Shown one piece after another: positions 5,458 to 9,476 of a stretch of 9,476 nt of DNA. The notes below the pieces were generated by a model, which worked only from the letters and a program-made list of their open reading frames with translations, ran no database searches and was not told where the DNA came from. The position numbers were made by a program, and so were the translations under genes. Positions within the stretch are counted from its first letter, which is position 1, and each line of letters starts with the position of its first letter. Source of the stretch: CAMQVM01 sp044433405 (lineage in GTDB: Bacteria > Bacteroidota > Bacteroidia > Bacteroidales > Rikenellaceae); contig JAWXTQ010000078.1 of NCBI GenBank assembly GCA_044433405.1, positions 1 to 9,476 of the forward strand, written 5' to 3'.

Positions 5458-7875
5458 ATGAATCAAGAATACAAAACCAACAATGAGGAGATAGCCGAAA
5501 TAGATATACTTCCACTGGTTTTTAAATGCTTAAGCAAATGGCCATGGATTTTAGCTTTCTCTATACTATCGGTTAGCTGCGCATTTTTTTACTGCTGGTA
5601 TGCAACACCAATCTACGAAGTAAGCTCGTCTGTTTTGATAAATGATGGCGACAAGCGTAATAGTTCTTCAGCTGTAACGGGATTTGACATAGATGGTATA
5701 GGAATTATTTCAAATGCTAACAGCTTTGATAACGAAGTGGTAATACTACAATCAAACACACTTATTAGAAAGAGTGTTGTAAAATTAGATCTATATATAG
5801 ATTACAAGCTTAAACAAGGCATTAGGTATCTAGAGGCTTACAAAAAGTCACCACTAAAAGTGTGGATTCTACCTGATGAGGCTGCGAATTTAACATCTAC
5901 TGCCAAAATTAGCTTAACTAAACAACATAATGGAAGTGTTGATCTGCAAGCAATAATAGAGGATGAGAGTTACATAAAAAACATTAGCCACTTTCCAGCT
6001 CTACTATCAACTCCACATGGGGTATTCAGCTTTGAAATTGCAGATGATGTGCGTTATGAAAATTGGGTAGAAGAAGACGAGTACTTAGTGGAAGTGTCAT
6101 CACCAGAGAGTGCAATGACAGCATATAAAGCAGCACTATCGGTAGCACCAAGCTCAAAAACAACTACAATTATTAATATATCTTTAAAATCATCTTCTAG
6201 ACAAAAGAGCATTGATTTTATTGAGAGTTTAATTGAAGAGTACAACTACGACTCTAATAATGATAAAAACGAAGTTGCCACTAAAACAGCCGAATTTTTA
6301 AATGAGCGAATTGCAATTATTAATAGCGAACTAAGCTATACAGAGATCCAGCTAGAAAACTTTAAAAAAGAGGCAGGCATCACAGATATTGGAAATAATG
6401 CAAGAATTGCACTACAAGAGAGCTCATTATACAACCAGAAAAGTGCTGAAAACAACACTCAAATACACATCGTAGAATTCTTAAAAGATTACGCTAATGA
6501 TGAGAGCAATGAATACGAGGTTCTTCCTGTAAATGTAGGTTTGTCAGATGCTATGCTCTCAAACCTGATTGTAAGATACAACGAGAAGATTTTAGAGAGA
6601 AAACAACTACTTCTAACATCTTCAGTCAACAATCCAGCAGTAGTTAATCTAGATGCCTCTATTTTAGCACTACGACGTAGCGTACTAACCACAATCGAGA
6701 GTGTTGAGAGAAATTTGCTAATTGCTCAAGAAACAATTGATAACGAGGCGAAGCATTACCAAAATAGGATTACGAACAATCCTAAACAAGAGCGCGAAAT
6801 AGTTGCGATATCTCGTCAACAAGAGATACAAGCAAATCTCTATTTAATGCTACTTCAAAAACATGAAGAGAACTCGCTAATGCTTGCATCAACAGCAAAC
6901 AATGCACGTATATTTGACCAGTCAATCAAAAACAAGCAACCTATAGCTCCCAACAAGCCAATAATTCTTCTTGCAGCTCTGTTTCTAGGCATCGTACTAC
7001 CAGCAGCATTTATTGTATTAAAAGAGCTGTTTAGATACAAAATTGAGAGCAAAGAGGATGTCGAAAAACTCACAAATATCACAATAGCAGGTATCATCCC
7101 TTCAGTTACTAAAAAGCAGTTTCAAAAAGGAGAAATTGTTGTGAAGGAGAATGAAAATGACGTTATGGCTGAAGCATTTAGGGCTCTACGCACTAACCTA
7201 ACGCATTTTATATTAAATCCTAACGATAAGGTGATTCTTATAACATCTTCAAATAGTCAAGAAGGAAAGAGCTTTATTGCTGCTAACTTAGCAATTAGTC
7301 TAGCTCTTATGGGTAAAAAGACGATAGTTGTAGGGCTTGACATCAGAAAACCAGGATTGAACAAAACAATGAGTATAAAAGAAAAAAAAGAGGGATTAAC
7401 CCTATTTCTTTCAAATCCTAACACTGAACTATCTACGCTTATTCAGAAGCATGACAAGATCGACAACCTAAGCATTTTAGTAGGTGGTCAGGTTCCACCA
7501 AACCCTACAGAGTTACTATCTAGAGATGCGCTACGAGTGGTTATCGAAACACTTAGAGAGAGTTATGATTATGTTATTCTAGACTCTGCCCCAATAGGAA
7601 TAGTGACTGATACTCAAATTATTGCAAAATATGCTGATTTAACAATGTATATTTGCCGAGCAAATTACACTCATAAGGCTGAATATAAAATAATCAACGA
7701 CTTTAAACTAAATGGTAAACTACCTAATGTATGCACTGTAATAAACGATTACAACATCAACTCTAGCGGCTATGGTATTGCAAAAAGATATGGTTATGGC
7801 AAAGGATACGGATATGGGTACGGAACTGGATATGGATCTGAATACGGTTATGGATACGGATATAATAATGGCTAA
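5458..7875 (+). CDS. wzc: Wzc-type polysaccharide co-polymerase with BY-kinase domain
   Basis: This 805-residue inner-membrane protein controls chain length and export of surface polysaccharide through cycles of tyrosine autophosphorylation. The order is: a Wzz domain with a first membrane helix (about 29-48); a long periplasmic part rich in coiled coil (about 265-480) with a GNVR-like segment before residue 480; a proline-containing second membrane helix (about 500-521); then a cytoplasmic kinase. Kinase motifs are ExxRxxR (E572, R575, R578), Walker A S598-NSQE-GKS605, Walker A' with D628 in GLDIRKP and Walker B with D709 in VILDSAP. The tail (771-805) carries 11 tyrosines, mostly in Gly-Tyr alternation, the expected phosphorylation cluster. 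The kinase is fused to the Wzz part, as in proteobacterial Wzc. A 90-base gap containing a stem-loop separates it from wza. Confidence 0.95.
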   Translation: MNQEYKTNNEEIAEIDILPLVFKCLSKWPWILAFSILSVSCAFFYCWYATPIYEVSSSVLINDGDKRNSSSAVTGFDIDGIGIISNANSFDNEVVILQSNTLIRKSVVKLDLYIDYKLKQGIRYLEAYKKSPLKVWILPDEAANLTSTAKISLTKQHNGSVDLQAIIEDESYIKNISHFPALLSTPHGVFSFEIADDVRYENWVEEDEYLVEVSSPESAMTAYKAALSVAPSSKTTTIINISLKSSSRQKSIDFIESLIEEYNYDSNNDKNEVATKTAEFLNERIAIINSELSYTEIQLENFKKEAGITDIGNNARIALQESSLYNQKSAENNTQIHIVEFLKDYANDESNEYEVLPVNVGLSDAMLSNLIVRYNEKILERKQLLLTSSVNNPAVVNLDASILALRRSVLTTIESVERNLLIAQETIDNEAKHYQNRITNNPKQEREIVAISRQQEIQANLYLMLLQKHEENSLMLASTANNARIFDQSIKNKQPIAPNKPIILLAALFLGIVLPAAFIVLKELFRYKIESKEDVEKLTNITIAGIIPSVTKKQFQKGEIVVKENENDVMAEAFRALRTNLTHFILNPNDKVILITSSNSQEGKSFIAANLAISLALMGKKTIVVGLDIRKPGLNKTMSIKEKKEGLTLFLSNPNTELSTLIQKHDKIDNLSILVGGQVPPNPTELLSRDALRVVIETLRESYDYVILDSAPIGIVTDTQIIAKYADLTMYICRANYTHKAEYKIINDFKLNGKLPNVCTVINDYNINSSGYGIAKRYGYGKGYGYGYGTGYGSEYGYGYGYNNG
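7768..7872 (+). repeat. Gly-Tyr repeat coding region at the 3' end of wzc
   Basis: The last 35 codons of wzc are dominated by GGN-TAY pairs, giving tyrosines at residues 772, 778, 780, 784, 786, 788, 792, 796, 798, 800 and 802. The short near-identical 6-base units (such as GGATAC and GGTTAT) could expand or contract by slippage without changing the reading frame. Confidence 0.8.
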
Positions 7876-7892
7876 TAAACAAACATCACATT

Positions 7893-8339
7893 ATGATTAT
7901 AGCAGTAGATTTTGACGGAACTATAGTAAAACATCGCTATCCAAGAATTGGGGAAGAGCTGCCATTTGCTATCGACACCTTAAAACAACTTATCGAAGAT
8001 AGACATCTTCTTATTCTTTGGAGCGTTAGAGAGGGTGCTCTACTTGATGAGGCTGTGGAGTGGTGCAGAGAGAAAGGAGTAGAATTCTATGCCGTAAACC
8101 GAGATTTTCCTGAGGAAAACGGCAGTGAAAAACACTACTCTCGAAAGATAAAAGCCGACCTATTTATAGACGATAGAGGCATTGGTGGAATTCCAGAATG
8201 GACAGAAATATACAAAATGATAAAATCAGGCAAACACTTACAGCCATGCAGTGCCCCTACAGATAGAAAAACTAGTAGATACAAAAAATCAAGATTCGTA
8301 AAAAACATACTACGTAGTGCTCTTCCATTTAGTGAGTAA
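7893..8339 (+). CDS. Small HAD-superfamily hydrolase (phosphatase-like)
   Basis: The gene encodes a 148-residue cytoplasmic protein with the HAD catalytic plan: motif I DFDGT with nucleophile D6 and acid D8, motif II S44 in LILWSVR, motif III lysine K85 or K87, and motif IV D93-D94 in FIDDR. No cap domain is visible, so it is a minimal C0-type enzyme, resembling small Bacteroides phosphatases such as BT0820. The substrate is unknown. It starts 17 bases after wzc, so it is almost certainly cotranscribed; this suggests, by inference only, a phospho-sugar or phosphotyrosine-related role in polysaccharide metabolism. The basic tail beyond residue 115 lies outside the HAD core. The gene converges on the next one, 26 bases away, with no hairpin in between. 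Confidence 0.82.
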   Translation: MIIAVDFDGTIVKHRYPRIGEELPFAIDTLKQLIEDRHLLILWSVREGALLDEAVEWCREKGVEFYAVNRDFPEENGSEKHYSRKIKADLFIDDRGIGGIPEWTEIYKMIKSGKHLQPCSAPTDRKTSRYKKSRFVKNILRSALPFSE

Positions 8340-8365
8340 ACACGACATCATACTGAATATATCCG

Positions 8366-8623
8366 TTAATCATTATCGTCGTTATTATCATCATCATCCT
8401 CTATAACTACATCAGTGGTAAAATAATCCTCTGGTGAACCTTTAATAACAACTGGAGGTAACAAAGGCACAAAATCCTCACTTGTAGGAGTTGCTTCTGG
8501 TAGAGTTATGGTGGTGTCTAGGGTTTCCGAACTGCTATTAATCGCTCTGTTTGCTGCACACGACGACAGTGTAGTAGCTATCAGTAAAGTTGATTTTGAA
8601 ACTAATTTTATCATAATGCACAT
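8366..8623 (-). CDS. Small lipoprotein with M64-like tail segment and acidic C-terminus
   Basis: The gene encodes 85 residues from the ATG at 8623, or 82 from the ATG at 8614. The latter gives a more typical signal peptide, beginning MIKLVSK. The leader ends in a lipobox, LSS-C22, so the protein is probably membrane-anchored. The mature part is Ser/Thr/Pro-rich, then has FVPLLPPVVIKGSPE (residues 51-65) and a tail that is almost all Asp, Glu and Asn from about residue 75. The FVPL segment recurs at the very end of the neighbouring M64 protein, identical at 12 of 15 positions. No catalytic domain fits in the remaining length. It could be a real small surface lipoprotein or an internally deleted M64 relative that kept only the signal and the tail. 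The function is unknown. It lies 50 bases downstream of the M64 gene on the same strand. Confidence 0.6.
   Translation of the reverse strand: MCIMIKLVSKSTLLIATTLSSCAANRAINSSSETLDTTITLPEATPTSEDFVPLLPPVVIKGSPEDYFTTDVVIEDDDDNNDDND
8370..8402 (-). repeat. GAT/AAT trinucleotide run coding for the acidic tail
   Basis: On the coding strand, GAT, GAC and AAT codons follow one another with little else, giving the Asp/Asn-rich end of the small lipoprotein. Four GAT codons are consecutive. Such a run can change in length by slippage while staying in frame. Confidence 0.5.
8433..8473 (-). repeat. Copy 1 of a segment shared with the M64 gene end
   Basis: This 41-base segment of the lipoprotein gene aligns without gaps to 8690-8730 at about 30 of 41 bases. 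Identical blocks are GGTGAACCT, ACAACTGG and AAAGGCACAAA (+ strand). It encodes the FVPL-x-x-PVVI-x-GSP segment in the same frame. Confidence 0.6.
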
Positions 8624-8631
8624 CTATTTTT

Positions 8632-8670
8632 TTGCGTTAAGGTGTAGTAAACACCTTAACGCAATGTTTT
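8632..8670 (+). terminator. Perfect 14-bp hairpin with U-tract, + strand polarity
   Basis: TTGCGTTAAGGTGT (8632-8645) pairs perfectly with ACACCTTAACGCAA (8651-8664) around a 5-base loop. Reading on the + strand it is followed by TGTTTTTT, the U-run of an intrinsic terminator. Reading on the - strand it is followed by an A-run instead. It therefore fits transcription coming from the wza-wzc-HAD operon, although it lies between two - strand genes. Confidence 0.8.
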
Positions 8671-8673
8671 TTA

Positions 8674-9476
8674 TTATCTAGACAGTTCAGGTGAACCTAG
8701 TATGACAACTGGGCTAGCTAAAGGCACAAATGTCGATTTATCAAGATTAGCAGCTTGAACTGCACTATATGTCTGCGATGATACCGAGAGATTTATTGCA
8801 TCATAAGCTACAAACTCCTCGAAGTCATATTCTTCGCCCGATTGTATCATTATACGACGATATATCTCCTCACGAGATGGAGCATTATATCCACCCGTAT
8901 TATAGCGCATAATACTAACATCAGTTGGGCGATAAGCACCATATTCATAAGTTAATGCACCTTCATAAATTCCAACTAATCCACTATATCTACTATCCTC
9001 TAAAAAGTGTGCCCATCGTATTTGACTAGCATCATTAGTAATATCGGTATTCGCTCCCCAACCTAGTGATACCTCCCAGTTAAAGGTCGAAATTCTACTA
9101 CTTGTAATCGTTCCTGAATTATCAGATGCATACTCATCCATCAACTTACCAAATCCATGTCCACCAGCCTCATGAATTATGACTTGACGGAACGCTTCAT
9201 CATTATTATTGACTATTGGGCAATAGGCAACCGATGCACCACTAGAGTACATAGAACAAGTACCAGCATAGTTGGATGAATTAAGCACAGCTATAACTGT
9301 TAAGTTGCTGGTTGAACTAATACTTGGCACTTTTAAAGCGTAAGTAAACACTTTTGTGTTATCTCCGCTAATTGCAGTTCCACCAGTAAATTCGGCACTA
9401 AATATTGTTTCACTCACACCATTAACCCCCTCGTTCTTAGATATAGCTTTAACTGCATAGACGTTAAATCTATCGC
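8674..9476 (-). CDS. M64 (IgA-peptidase type) zinc metallopeptidase, C-terminal part
   Basis: The frame is open to the window edge, so this is a partial gene with 266 residues visible; the GTG at 9415-9417 is internal. The visible part starts DRFNVYAVKAISKNEGV, typical of the substrate-domain/catalytic-domain junction of M64 proteins as I remember them. The zinc motif reads HEAGGHGFGKLMDEY (9130-9174): two His, the catalytic Glu and a following Asp-Glu. The spacing is HExxGH, three residues between E and H instead of the usual two. After it come RWAHFLEDSRY, IYEGALTYEYGAYRPT and IMRYNTGGYNAPSREEIYRRIM, which look like the rest of the active-site cleft. M64 enzymes are secreted or surface peptidases; one clostridial member cleaves IgA. 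The target here is unknown. The protein ends FVPLASPVVILGSPELSR, shared in part with the downstream lipoprotein. Confidence 0.85.
   Translation of the reverse strand, partial: DRFNVYAVKAISKNEGVNGVSETIFSAEFTGGTAISGDNTKVFTYALKVPSISSTSNLTVIAVLNSSNYAGTCSMYSSGASVAYCPIVNNNDEAFRQVIIHEAGGHGFGKLMDEYASDNSGTITSSRISTFNWEVSLGWGANTDITNDASQIRWAHFLEDSRYSGLVGIYEGALTYEYGAYRPTDVSIMRYNTGGYNAPSREEIYRRIMIQSGEEYDFEEFVAYDAINLSVSSQTYSAVQAANLDKSTFVPLASPVVILGSPELSR
8690..8730 (-). repeat. Copy 2 of the shared segment, 3' end of the M64 gene
   Basis: This is the partner of 8433-8473, 257 bases away in the same orientation. Here it encodes the last residues of the M64 protein apart from the final few (LSR), so in this gene the segment is a true C-terminal tail. 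Confidence 0.6.

Noticed and set aside
6855..7097. Antisense reading frame of 80 codons inside wzc
   Set aside because: It lies wholly within a strongly supported gene and its translation shows no recognisable domain; the other antisense frames at 452-658, 732-953, 2295-2498, 3490-3693, 6054-6245 and 6489-6692 were dismissed for the same reason.
8340..8365. Terminator directly after the HAD gene
   Set aside because: The 26 bases between the convergent stops contain no inverted repeat and no U-run.
9415..9417. GTG as the start of the M64 gene
   Set aside because: The frame continues without a stop to the window edge and the upstream residues (DRFNVYAVKAISKNEGV) fit the protein, so the codon is internal.

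Overview
The window is chromosomal DNA of a member of Bacteroidota, most likely order Bacteroidales. The evidence is AT-rich sequence, signal peptides ending in SAQ or NAQ, lipoproteins with short SGC/SSC lipoboxes, Bacteroidales-type promoter cores (TAnnTTTG), a Wza/Wzc pair in which Wzc ends in a glycine-tyrosine tail, and a family M64 (IgA-peptidase type) metallopeptidase. I cannot name the genus.

Layout. (1) Positions 1-2461, + strand: a tightly packed run of the 3' end of a GNAT-like acetyltransferase, cvpA, rsgA and a secreted or lipid-anchored M15 peptidase. The first three genes overlap, and M15 starts 4 bases after rsgA. (2) 2519-4057, +: a secreted GH33 sialidase with the full catalytic set, followed by a perfect 10-bp stem-loop. 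(3) 4058-4575: a 518-base AT-rich stretch without a recognised gene. It holds a 20-bp perfect palindrome, repeated AAAAGTGA elements, two candidate promoters and a possible 20-codon leader ORF. (4) 4576-8339, +: a Wza-type export lipoprotein, a Wzc-type co-polymerase/tyrosine kinase and a small HAD-family hydrolase, probably one operon. (5) 8366-9476, - strand: a small acidic-tailed lipoprotein and, upstream of it, the C-terminal part of an M64 peptidase running off the window. A perfect 14-bp hairpin separates these two genes.

Function. The first block is housekeeping (ribosome assembly, membrane protein, peptidoglycan). The middle and right parts are surface and host-facing: removal of sialic acid from host glycans, export of a capsule or exopolysaccharide, and probably cleavage of secreted host glycoproteins. 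The export operon carries no glycosyltransferase, flippase or UpxY-type regulator within the window, so its sugar-assembly genes must lie elsewhere.

Most worth a second look: the 15-residue segment shared by the small lipoprotein and the tail of the neighbouring M64 protein, the polarity of the 8632-8670 hairpin, and the regulatory region 4058-4575. I see no CRISPR array, transposon, tRNA or rRNA, and nothing that I can honestly call a new multi-gene system.
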